This document shows, one piece after another, positions 7,257 through 15,059 of a DNA stretch of 15,526 nt. Made by a program: the position numbers and the translations under genes. Below the pieces are notes generated by a model. It saw only the letters and a program-made list of their open reading frames with translations. It ran no database searches and was not told where the DNA came from. The DNA comes from RGIG1828 sp045654685 (lineage in GTDB: Bacteria; Bacillota; Clostridia; UMGS1810), in NCBI GenBank assembly GCA_045654685.1, contig JAZONV010000087.1:1-15526 (forward strand), read 5' to 3'. Position 1 is the first letter of the stretch; each line of letters begins with the position of its first letter.

Positions 7257-9167
7257 ATGTATAACATAGCAGTTCCGATAATATGCGCAAATATTGAAAT
7301 TTGCGGTGGGAAAGAAAAAATCCTTTCAAAGCTGAAAGAATTTGGTGCAAAAAGAATTATTCTCGCCCTTGATTCTCTCCCTGCCAATCAAAAGGAAAGA
7401 GAACACGAACTGAAATGCCTTAAGGAAAATACGGATTTTTTCAAAAGTCACGGATATGAAGTTGCATCTTGGATGTGGACTTTTTGGGTACGTGGAGAAA
7501 ACACATACACCAAAATGGAAAGTGCAGACGGAAAAGCCTCTCAATTATTTGCATGTCCTCTTGATGAGGATTTCAGAAATTTCGTGTATGATTATGTGCA
7601 GTCCATTGCAAAATGCGGTGTTGATATAATTCAGCTTGACGACGATTTCAGATTCGGATATATGACCGGTTCAACTCATATAACCTGCACATGTCCCCTG
7701 CACATGAAAAACATATGCCACATTCTGGGGGAAGAAATTACACCATCTGAACTTGAAGAAAAAGTTTTGACGGGCGGCAAAAACAAATACCGTGATGCAT
7801 GGCTCAAAGCTAACGGAGATGCCCTGAAAAATCACGCCAAACTCATTCGCTCTGCCATTGACAAAATCAACCCCAAAATCCGTGTGGGATTTTGCTCTTG
7901 TATGCCATCGTGGGATGCAGACGGTGTTGATTCTGTGACTCTTTCAAAAATTCTTGCAGGAGACACAAAACCTTTGATAAGGCTTATTGGTGCACCCTAT
8001 TGGTCAGTTGAAAAACTCTACCAAAGAAGCCGTCTCCAAAATGTCATAGACCTTGAAAGAATGGAGAGAAGTTGGTGCGATGATGACATTGAAACATATT
8101 CAGAAGGTGATGCCTACCCGAGACCAAGAACAAACTGTCCATCATCATATATTGAACTTTTCGACATGGCAATGAGAATTGACGGAAGATTTGACGGTAT
8201 TATGAAATACGGACTTGACTATTTTTCTGATGCCGATTATGAAACAGGATATATTGATGCCCACAAGCGAAACAAAAACATCTATGAAGATATTGAAAAG
8301 TATTTTTCTCAAAAGAAATCAGTTGGCATCAGAGTTTATGAATCTATGAATAAAATCCGTGATATGTATGTCACGGAAAATATAAAATCATCCCGGAATA
8401 TTTGCGACACATTTTTCTCCCCTGCATCCCGTCTTCTCAGCGACAATTCAATTCCATCAACATTTGAAGGAGATGGAATCTGCGGTATTGCCTTTGGCGA
8501 AAATATCAAATATGTTCCCGAAAGTGCTTTTAAAAAAGGCCTTATAATCGATGCACGGGCAGCTATGATTTTGATGGAAAAAGGCATTGATACGGGATTT
8601 GAAACCATTGAAGAAAGCGTTAGTGTGTCAAGAGAAATCCTTGAAGAAAGCCGGATACATCTTAATTATTCTTCCTCTTTTACAAGTTACATATGCACCT
8701 TAAAAGAAAATGCAACCCTTGTTTCAAGTTCTGTTTTAAACAATGGAAAATTCAAAGAAGAACCCCAAAAGAATCCATTGGTTTTCAGATATGAAAACCA
8801 AAAGGGGCAAAAATTTCTTGTGTATAATCTTGAATCATATTTTTGCAATGATACAGTCTTAAGAGGATATGCCCGCTCAAAACAAATATCTGACGCATCA
8901 GAATGGATGTGTGGAAAAAAACTTCCGGCGTATGCCTATGGCAATCCCGATTTTTACATTATGTGTAAAGAAAGTGAAAACGGAAAAAGCAAATCCGTCG
9001 GACTTTTCAACCTTTTTGCAGACAGCGTGTATGAACCCAAAATTGAACTTGATGGAAAATATTCAGAAATCAACTTCATTAACTGCAAAGGTGAAATCAA
9101 AGGAAACTGTGTGTACCTTTCGGAAATCACACCGTTTTCATTTGCAGGATTTGAAGTCAGAAAATAG
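7257..9167 (+). CDS. Putative glycoside hydrolase, TIM barrel with GH42-like layout
   Basis: A 636-aa protein without a signal peptide. I do not recognise a named family. The N-terminal part (about 1-340) reads as a (beta/alpha)8 barrel. GVDIIQLDDDFRFGYM (121-136) resembles a strand ending in acidic catalytic or metal residues (D128-D130), and IETYSEGDAYPRPR (278-291) offers E279/E283 as a second acid. Residues about 380-470 look like an alpha/beta domain related to the trimerisation domain of GH42 beta-galactosidases. The C-terminal part is beta-rich and ends in ITPFSFAGFEVRK, like the small terminal sandwich of GH42. This three-part order suggests an intracellular glycosidase, possibly acting on oligosaccharides. 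GGAGG lies 6 bases before the ATG. An SGNH hydrolase follows, consistent with sugar deacetylation in the same pathway. Function is inferred. Confidence 0.65.
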   Translation: MYNIAVPIICANIEICGGKEKILSKLKEFGAKRIILALDSLPANQKEREHELKCLKENTDFFKSHGYEVASWMWTFWVRGENTYTKMESADGKASQLFACPLDEDFRNFVYDYVQSIAKCGVDIIQLDDDFRFGYMTGSTHITCTCPLHMKNICHILGEEITPSELEEKVLTGGKNKYRDAWLKANGDALKNHAKLIRSAIDKINPKIRVGFCSCMPSWDADGVDSVTLSKILAGDTKPLIRLIGAPYWSVEKLYQRSRLQNVIDLERMERSWCDDDIETYSEGDAYPRPRTNCPSSYIELFDMAMRIDGRFDGIMKYGLDYFSDADYETGYIDAHKRNKNIYEDIEKYFSQKKSVGIRVYESMNKIRDMYVTENIKSSRNICDTFFSPASRLLSDNSIPSTFEGDGICGIAFGENIKYVPESAFKKGLIIDARAAMILMEKGIDTGFETIEESVSVSREILEESRIHLNYSSSFTSYICTLKENATLVSSSVLNNGKFKEEPQKNPLVFRYENQKGQKFLVYNLESYFCNDTVLRGYARSKQISDASEWMCGKKLPAYAYGNPDFYIMCKESENGKSKSVGLFNLFADSVYEPKIELDGKYSEINFINCKGEIKGNCVYLSEITPFSFAGFEVRK

Positions 9168-9284
9168 CTATGCCGTGAGGGGGATGTGTCCTTAATCATA
9201 TAATGAGCATGGAGCGTAGCAGTATGTTAAGCTTACACATTCTGTCTTTTTATGGCATTTTTCTCTTTTATAACGCTTTCTTTC

Positions 9285-9313
9285 TTGATTTACAAACCTC
9301 TATGTGTTAGAAT
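9285..9313 (+). promoter_or_regulatory. Promoter ahead of the SGNH pseudogene
   Basis: TTGATT (9285-9290) and TAGAAT (9308-9313) are 17 bases apart. The promoter sits 44 bases before the ATG of the broken SGNH copy and probably also serves the intact copy. Upstream, bases 9168-9284 hold only a possible imperfect hairpin (GCTATGC near 9167 with GCGTAGC near 9219). Confidence 0.55.
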
Positions 9314-9356
9314 ATATTTAGCTCAATCAAATATCCAAAAAGGAATGAACATCAAT

Positions 9357-9628
9357 ATGAGAAGTATTGAAGGTATTGACAAAAATTTCAAGATTGAAAC
9401 TTCTATTGAAAAAGAAGGATTAAAATTCTATGATACAAATTCTGCGCCGTTTAAAATTTCCGGCATATATACGACGGAAAATATCGAAGAATGCCCGAAG
9501 ATGTTGCAAAAAATACAAACGAAAGTGTTCACGCACTTCATACATGCACAGCAGGCGGAAGAGTACGGTTCAAAACCAACTCCCCTTATGTGGCAATTCA
9601 AGCCAAAATGGAAACTTGTGTAGAATAG
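9357..9628 (+). pseudogene. Truncated, frameshifted copy of the SGNH hydrolase 5' end
   Basis: The first 30-plus codons (MRSIEGIDKNFKIETSIEKE and on) match the start of the next gene (MKSIENIDKNLKVETSIERE). After FKISGIY there is a net 4-base loss relative to the intact gene. In the shifted frame the match resumes as DGKYRRMPEDVAKNTNES, then TCTAGGRVRFKTNSPYVAIQ and AKM, and it ends a few codons later at TAG (9626-9628). Only about the first 86 of 360 residues are represented, so the whole catalytic SGNH domain is missing. A ribosome binding site (AAAAGGAA) and promoter are still present. The uninterrupted frame over this stretch (about 9357-9623) carries shifted, non-homologous sequence after the deletion. 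The remnant must be an old tandem duplicate, since many third positions differ. Confidence 0.88.
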
Positions 9629-9642
9629 ATGTGTAGAATAGA
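9617..9642. repeat. 13-base tandem repeat TGTGTAGAATAGA
   Basis: The unit occurs twice nearly head to tail at the end of the pseudogene remnant, where homology to the intact SGNH gene stops. It may mark the break or deletion junction. Confidence 0.5.
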
Positions 9643-9681
9643 TAAGTAAAGCAATATATAGAACGAAAGGAACAGTACAAA

Positions 9682-10764
9682 ATGAAAAGCATTGAAAATA
9701 TTGACAAAAACCTTAAAGTTGAAACATCAATCGAAAGAGAAGGCATAAAGTTTTATGATGCAAATTCCGAGCCTTTCAAAATCTACGGTGTGTATAAAGA
9801 TGACGGAAGATATCGCAGAATGCCGGAAGATGTGGCAAAAAACACCAGTGAAGGTGTTTGGGAACTTCACGCATGTACTGCCGGCGGAAGAGTTCGTTTT
9901 AAAACTGACTCATCATATGTGGCAATTCAGGCAAAAATGAATCCTATTTATAAAATGTCTCACTTTGCTCTTACAGGGGTTGGTGGATTTGATCTCTATG
10001 CAAAAGAGGGAGATATGGAACTCAGGTTTGCTGCGGAATATACCCCACCCTATGATATAAAAGACGGATACGAAAGCATCATCGACCTTTGCAATGGCGG
10101 CTTTACATATACAGAAGGCGAAATGAGGGAAATTGTCATAAACTTTCCTTTATATGCAGGTGTTATTGATTTATATATAGGCCTTGACGAAAATGCAAAG
10201 GTTCTTCCCCCTGATGAATACAAAAATCAAAAGCCAATTGTTTATTATGGCTCTTCAATCACCCAGGGCGGATGTGCTTCAAGACCGGGTATGTCATATC
10301 AGAATATTATCACACGAAGATTTAACGTTGACCACATAAATCTCGGCTTTTCCGGAAACGCAAAAGCCGAAGATGCAATGATTGAATATATTAAAAATCT
10401 TGATATGTCAGTATTTGTGTATGACTATGATCACAATGCTCCAAGTGTTGAATATCTAAGAGAAACACACGAAAAAATGTTTAAGGCAATAAGAGAGGCA
10501 AATCCCGACCTGCCGATTGTTATGATGCCAAGACCAAAACATTTCCTCACAGATACCGACAAGCAAAGAGCGGAAATTGTTAAGACAACATATGAAAATG
10601 CAATAAAATCAGGAGATAAAAATGTTTATCACATAAACGGCGAAGAACTTATGGCTCTATGCGGCGACCAGGGAACTGTTGACAACTGCCATCCCACAGA
10701 TTTGGGATTTTTCTCCATGGCAAAAACTCTTGGTGATGCTTTGGAAAAATGGGGACTTGTGTGA
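9682..10764 (+). CDS. SGNH/GDSL hydrolase family esterase
   Basis: A 360-aa protein without a signal peptide. The N-terminal half (about 1-180) is beta-rich and reads as a jelly-roll SGNH N-terminal domain like that of CE2-type carbohydrate esterases. The C-terminal half is the SGNH domain. Block I is GSSITQGG with nucleophile S192; block II glycine is in NLGFSGNA; block III is DYDHN with N252; block V is DNCHP with D334 and H337. All catalytic residues are thus present. It likely removes acetyl or similar ester groups from a sugar inside the cell, but the substrate cannot be read. AAAGGAAC precedes the ATG. A decayed partial copy lies directly upstream and a GH42-like gene before that. A hairpin repeat begins 3 bases after the stop. 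Confidence 0.88.
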   Translation: MKSIENIDKNLKVETSIEREGIKFYDANSEPFKIYGVYKDDGRYRRMPEDVAKNTSEGVWELHACTAGGRVRFKTDSSYVAIQAKMNPIYKMSHFALTGVGGFDLYAKEGDMELRFAAEYTPPYDIKDGYESIIDLCNGGFTYTEGEMREIVINFPLYAGVIDLYIGLDENAKVLPPDEYKNQKPIVYYGSSITQGGCASRPGMSYQNIITRRFNVDHINLGFSGNAKAEDAMIEYIKNLDMSVFVYDYDHNAPSVEYLRETHEKMFKAIREANPDLPIVMMPRPKHFLTDTDKQRAEIVKTTYENAIKSGDKNVYHINGEELMALCGDQGTVDNCHPTDLGFFSMAKTLGDALEKWGLV

Positions 10765-10767
10765 GGT

Positions 10768-10982
10768 TAAATTGGAGTTTGTCGTTTCCAACGACAAACT
10801 CCAATTAGCTAAATTTGCCTTACGGCAAGCTAAATTGACAAATGTCAGCTAAATTCCCTTCGGGAGCTAAATTGCCCTGCGGGCAGCTTGACTTTGGCAA
10901 ATTTAGCTATTGCGTAGCAATAATTTAGCTTTGCAACTTGTTGCAAAATTTAGCTGATACATCACCGCTAAACTCAAATCTA
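10768..10982. repeat. Tree-like modular hairpin repeat, copy 1
   Basis: It starts with a perfect 17-bp stem (arms 10770-10786 and 10790-10806, loop TCC). Small hairpins follow, each with a different sequence: TGCC-TTAC-GGCA, GACA-AA-TGTC, CCC-TTC-GGG, GCCC-TGC-GGGC, ATTGC-GTA-GCAAT, TTGCAA-CTTG-TTGCAA. In the left half they are joined by AGCTAAATT; in the right half the connector is the reverse complement, AATTTAGCT. Left and right connectors can therefore pair with each other, giving a long stem with side hairpins. A second copy is at 15091. It lies 3 bases past the SGNH stop and may act as a 3' end structure. Confidence 0.9.
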
Positions 10983-11033
10983 TATTAACATTAATATCCA
11001 CATACAAAATGTTATCAAAAGCGAGGAGAAAAA

Positions 11034-12635
11034 ATGAAAGCGACTATAATTCAACCGCCATATTCAAGAGATACATCATTTTCAGATGAATTTTTCCAAT
11101 ATAAAATTGATCTTTTGGACAAGTGCACGCCGGAATCTGACATAATTGTTCTGCCTGAATACAGCGATGTGCCATGTGCCACGTCAACAAAAGAAGAAAC
11201 TTTTCTCTATCACGAAAAATACATGGACACTCTTATGAAAAAATGCAGGGAAACTGCAATCAGATGCAATGCCCTTGTTTTTGTGAACGCCCTTTGTGAT
11301 ATAGGCGGAAATTACAGAAACACCACTTTTGCCATAAACAGAGACGGCGAGATAGTCGGAAAATATTTCAAAAAGCATCTTCCACCCCTTGAACTTGAAG
11401 TTCTGGAACTTGACTCTGACTATACATTTGAATACTCCGAGCCATATGTTATTGAAATTGACGGATTGAGATACGGTTTTCTCACCTGCTACGATTTTTA
11501 TTTCTATGAGAGTTTTGCACGTATTGCAAGGGAGAAAGTTGACATAATCATCGGATGTTCCCTACAAAGAAGCGACTCCCATGATGCCATAGAAATTATG
11601 TGCAGATTTCTTGCATATAACACCAATGCATATGTTATCCGTTCATCTGTAAGTTTTGATGAACAATCAGAGATTTGCGGAGCAAGTATGGTTGTTTCGC
11701 CTTATGGGAAAGTCCTCGAAAATATGAAAGGCAGATTCGGTATGGCAACTGTGGAATTTAACCCCGAAGACAAACACCTGAAACCTGCAGGTTTCGGAAA
11801 TCCCGATGCTCCTCATTATGAATATATAGAATACGGAAGAAAACCATGGCAGTACCGCATAGGAGGATGCAATGTTATCTGCAGCGAAGACAGACTCATG
11901 TATCCAAGAGTTTGTGCTCACAGAGGTTTCAGCGCAGTTCTTCCCGAAAACAGTATGCCTGCCTTCGGTGCTGCAATTGCAATGGGGGCAGATGAGATTG
12001 AGTTTGACCTTTGGCCTACAAAAGACGGCGAGATTGTTTCCTGTCACGACAAAGAACTTGAAAGAGTGAGCACAGGAATCGGATATATAACAGACCATAC
12101 TTTGGAAGAACTGGAGAGTCTCGACTTCGGTGTGAAATTCGGAGAAAGATTTGAGGGTTTGAAAATTGTAAAATTTGAAGATATTCTCAAAAAGCTTTCA
12201 GGTCAGGTTATTATGAATATCCATGTTAAGCCTCTTTCAATGACCGAGGAGTATCCTGAAGATATTATAAGAAAAATTGTTGGCATGATCAGAAAGTATG
12301 ACTGCCAAAAACATATGTATTTTATGCTTGAAACAGACATTCAGATAAAACAGTTCAAAAAAATCGCTCCCGATCTTCCCGTATGTGTGGGACATCTTGA
12401 ATCACGCCCGTGGGAAATTGTGGACCGTGCAATTGAACTTGGATGCGAAAAGGTTCAACTTTTCAAACCCTATTTTAACAAGGAAATAATTGACAAAGCC
12501 CACAAAAACGGTATCATATGCAATGTTTTCTGGTCTGATGATGAAAAAGAAACTTTAGAATTTTTGAATCTTGGAATTGATACTATTCTTACCAATGACT
12601 ATATCAGAATTTCAAATGTTGTGAAAAAGAAATAA
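11034..12635 (+). CDS. Fusion of carbon-nitrogen hydrolase and glycerophosphodiester phosphodiesterase
   Basis: A 533-aa two-domain protein with no signal peptide. Residues 1 to about 270 form a nitrilase-superfamily amidohydrolase with its Glu-Lys-Cys triad: E42 in VLPEYSD, K113 in KYFKKHLPP, and C152 in FLTCYDFYF. Residues about 290-530 form a GDPD barrel: H296 in CAHRGFS, E305 in PENS, E323 and D325 in IEFDLWPTKDG, and H338 in SCHDKEL. The last stretch, DTILTNDY, is typical of the family end. GDPDs release sn-glycerol 3-phosphate from glycerophosphodiesters; nitrilase-type enzymes split amides or nitriles. The frame is open across the join, with no stop or start signal between the parts. 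GAGGAG sits 6 bases before the ATG. It follows repeat copy 1 and precedes the protease gene. Confidence 0.9.
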   Translation: MKATIIQPPYSRDTSFSDEFFQYKIDLLDKCTPESDIIVLPEYSDVPCATSTKEETFLYHEKYMDTLMKKCRETAIRCNALVFVNALCDIGGNYRNTTFAINRDGEIVGKYFKKHLPPLELEVLELDSDYTFEYSEPYVIEIDGLRYGFLTCYDFYFYESFARIAREKVDIIIGCSLQRSDSHDAIEIMCRFLAYNTNAYVIRSSVSFDEQSEICGASMVVSPYGKVLENMKGRFGMATVEFNPEDKHLKPAGFGNPDAPHYEYIEYGRKPWQYRIGGCNVICSEDRLMYPRVCAHRGFSAVLPENSMPAFGAAIAMGADEIEFDLWPTKDGEIVSCHDKELERVSTGIGYITDHTLEELESLDFGVKFGERFEGLKIVKFEDILKKLSGQVIMNIHVKPLSMTEEYPEDIIRKIVGMIRKYDCQKHMYFMLETDIQIKQFKKIAPDLPVCVGHLESRPWEIVDRAIELGCEKVQLFKPYFNKEIIDKAHKNGIICNVFWSDDEKETLEFLNLGIDTILTNDYIRISNVVKKK

Positions 12636-12681
12636 AATCCACCTTTATTCTTTTATAAATAATTATGCGGAGTGATTTTTA

Positions 12682-14091
12682 GTGAAGAAAAAAATAATTG
12701 TTATGCTGACAATTATATTTATTGCCATAATTATATCCATCCCATCTCTTGCCAAAGAGGACGGATATATATTCAGACTGAAAAAAGACTCTATTGTGCT
12801 TTTTTCGGAAAATGAAAATGTGACATGCCTTGGCGGAGATGTGTATAGTGCAGATTCTCTGGAAGATGTGTATGATTTTGCACCGGAAAGTATGATAGAA
12901 TCTGTGATACCAAATTTCAGTCTTGAACTTTATGGCGACGACTATCCGTCAGTTACAAGTGACACGTTATATTCAAAGCAATGGAATATGCAAGCAATTT
13001 ATGCCCATGTTGCAAGGGAAAAAGGGCTTTCGGGTAAGGGCGTGAAAATTGGCATCATTGACAGCGGAGTTGACACTTCCCACCCTGATATTGACAGTTC
13101 CAAAGTTCTCACGGGATATAACTGCATAGAAGATGATCCGGATGAATTTAACACCACAGACATCTACGGTCACGGGACAAATGTGTGCGGAATAATATCT
13201 GCCATAGCAGATAACGAATCCCACCTTGCAGGAATTGCACCAAATGCAACTATTATCCCTTTGAAGGTTACAAACGGCCAAAGTCTTTCTGCACCCAGTC
13301 TTTACGGTGCAATATATATGGCTATTGAATATGACTGCGACATAATAAATATGAGTCTTGGCGTGAACCTTATTGACAAACAGCAGATTGCAGAATTAAA
13401 ATACTGGATTGATATGGCGGCAGATGCGGGAATAATTATTATTGCCGCTGCAGGAAATGAGGACAGTACTGCAGTAAGTTATCCTGCAGGATTTGATAAT
13501 GTTATAGGTGTGGGCTCTGTAAAAAAAGACCTTTCCCACTCAATGTATTCTCAAAGAAACAATTCTGTTTTTATTTCAGCACCGGGACACGGAGTCACAA
13601 CGCTTAAAATCGGAAGCACAACTTCTTCTGTGATTGGCACATCCTTTTCCACACCGCACATAACTGCAGTTGTGGCTCTCATAAAAGAAGTTTTGCCTGA
13701 TGCCACCCTTTCGGACATAAAAACAATTTTGAAAGATTCTGCCGACGACCTTGGCGATGAAGGCTATGACACAACATTTGGAAATGGTATTATAAATATT
13801 CAAAAAGTTGTGGAACATCTCCGGCCATATCTTCCAAAACTTGTTATTTCAGAAGGGATAAAGAATGGGAATCCAAGAATCCACATACACAATAACGGTC
13901 AGGAAATCAAAAACACCTTCGGATATTTCAGAGATGAAAACGCATCAGCAGGTGACGGTATATTTTATTGCCTGAATAAAGATATTGCTCCTGACACAGT
14001 AACGACTTTTTCTCCTGATGGGATTTTCAGTGAATTTTTATGGTGGGATGAAAATATGAAACCCTATATAAAAAAATATGTTGTAAAATAA
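12682..14091 (+). CDS. Exported S8 family (subtilisin-like) serine protease
   Basis: A 469-aa preproprotein starting with GTG; GCGGAG lies about 8 bases upstream. Residues 1-24 are a signal peptide (KKK, hydrophobic core, probable cleavage after SLA). A short pro-region follows (about 25-95), then the catalytic domain: D127 in GIIDSGVDTSHPDI, H164 in YGHGTNVCGI, the oxyanion N259 in AAAGNEDS, and S321 in GTSFSTPH. All four residues are intact. About 90 residues of unknown fold follow the domain. No LPXTG or C-terminal anchor is seen, so the enzyme is likely secreted or loosely cell-bound. It lies 46 bases after the fusion gene and 34 before a LysR regulator. Its target is unknown. Confidence 0.93.
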   Translation: MKKKIIVMLTIIFIAIIISIPSLAKEDGYIFRLKKDSIVLFSENENVTCLGGDVYSADSLEDVYDFAPESMIESVIPNFSLELYGDDYPSVTSDTLYSKQWNMQAIYAHVAREKGLSGKGVKIGIIDSGVDTSHPDIDSSKVLTGYNCIEDDPDEFNTTDIYGHGTNVCGIISAIADNESHLAGIAPNATIIPLKVTNGQSLSAPSLYGAIYMAIEYDCDIINMSLGVNLIDKQQIAELKYWIDMAADAGIIIIAAAGNEDSTAVSYPAGFDNVIGVGSVKKDLSHSMYSQRNNSVFISAPGHGVTTLKIGSTTSSVIGTSFSTPHITAVVALIKEVLPDATLSDIKTILKDSADDLGDEGYDTTFGNGIINIQKVVEHLRPYLPKLVISEGIKNGNPRIHIHNNGQEIKNTFGYFRDENASAGDGIFYCLNKDIAPDTVTTFSPDGIFSEFLWWDENMKPYIKKYVVK

Positions 14092-14125
14092 CTCCGTGCA
14101 AAAAGAAGGAAGGCAGGTGTTTTTT

Positions 14126-15052
14126 ATGAATATTCTTCACATGAAATATGCAGTTGAAGTCGCTTTTTGCGGCTCACTTTCAAAGGCATCGGAAAAACTT
14201 CTGATTGCAGTTCCGAACATAAGCCGTTCCATTAAAGATTTGGAAAACGACCTTGGCATAACAATTTTTGAAAGAACGGCAAAAGGAATGAGTCTTACGC
14301 CGGAGGGTGAAGAATTCATCGGATTTGCAAAGGGACTTCTGAATCAGATTGACCATTTGGAAAAATATTATAAAGAGGGAACTTTGAACAAGCAAAAGTT
14401 TTCAATTTCTGTTCCCAGGGCAAGTTATATATCAAAAGCATTTGCTCAATTTTCCAAGACCATCAAAGATTCGGATGCCGAAATTTTTTATAAGGAAACA
14501 AATTCACAACGTACAATTCACAATATGATAAACCATGATTATAAACTTGGAATAATCAGATATGCCGAAAATTATGACAAGTATTTCAAATCCATGCTTG
14601 AAGAAAAAGGGTTTGTACACGAACTGGTCACAGAGTTTTCATATTCTCTCATTATGAGCAAAGACAACCCCTTGTCACAAAAAGAAACTGTCTCTTTGAA
14701 AGACCTTTCGGGATATATTGAAATTGCTCATGCAGATCCCTATGTGCCCTCACTTCCCGTTTCGAAGGTTATAAAAGAGGAACTTCCGGACAATATCAGC
14801 AGAAGAATTTTCATATTTGAGCGTGCAAGTCAGTTTGATTTGCTAAACAAAAATCCTGAAACTTTTATGTGGGTATCTGCCACCCCAAAGGAAGATCTTG
14901 ACAAGCACAACCTTGTACAAAAGAAATGCCCTGAAAACAAGAAAATATACAGAGATGTTCTCATATATAAAAAGGGATACAAACTTACAGATATTGACAA
15001 AAATTTTATTTCAAAGTTGTCAGAATCCAAAAAAGCATTATTTGATGAATAA
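14126..15052 (+). CDS. LysR-type transcriptional regulator
   Basis: A 308-aa regulator. The N-terminal winged helix-turn-helix occupies about 1-65 (HMKYAVEVAFCGSLSKASEK, SISRSIKDLE-like NISRSIKDLENDLGITIFER, then LTPEGEEF), followed by a linker helix and a periplasmic-binding-protein-like effector domain (about 90-290). The frame also opens at a GTG at 14096, but that has no ribosome binding site. The ATG at 14126 has GGCAGGTG upstream and gives the standard LysR N terminus. The gene is co-oriented with the protease, 34 bases behind it. LysR proteins often control neighbours in response to a small molecule; which genes it controls here cannot be read. Confidence 0.93.
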   Translation: MNILHMKYAVEVAFCGSLSKASEKLLIAVPNISRSIKDLENDLGITIFERTAKGMSLTPEGEEFIGFAKGLLNQIDHLEKYYKEGTLNKQKFSISVPRASYISKAFAQFSKTIKDSDAEIFYKETNSQRTIHNMINHDYKLGIIRYAENYDKYFKSMLEEKGFVHELVTEFSYSLIMSKDNPLSQKETVSLKDLSGYIEIAHADPYVPSLPVSKVIKEELPDNISRRIFIFERASQFDLLNKNPETFMWVSATPKEDLDKHNLVQKKCPENKKIYRDVLIYKKGYKLTDIDKNFISKLSESKKALFDE

Positions 15053-15059
15053 CATACCC

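Noticed and set aside
9168..9222. Terminator after the GH42-like gene
   Set aside because: The only stem is 7 bp with a G-T pair and a long loop, and no T run follows closely; not enough to call.
9252..9623. Open frame of 123 codons upstream of the SGNH gene as an intact gene
   Set aside because: Its first 35 residues from 9252 have no ribosome binding site, and after the homologous start at 9357 the frame departs from the SGNH protein at a 4-base deletion while homology continues in another frame; treated as a pseudogene.
10768..10982. Possible CRISPR-like array because of short regularly recurring words
   Set aside because: The recurring word is only 9 bases, it reverses orientation halfway, and the intervening units are self-complementary hairpins of unequal length rather than unique spacers; no cas genes are present.
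11667..12098. A 143-codon minus-strand frame opposite the fusion gene
   Set aside because: It lies wholly antisense to a gene with clear catalytic motifs in both domains and has no plausible family signature.
14096..15052. GTG at 14096 as the LysR start
   Set aside because: There is no ribosome binding site before it, and the extra residues precede the normal LysR N-terminal helix; ATG at 14126 is better.
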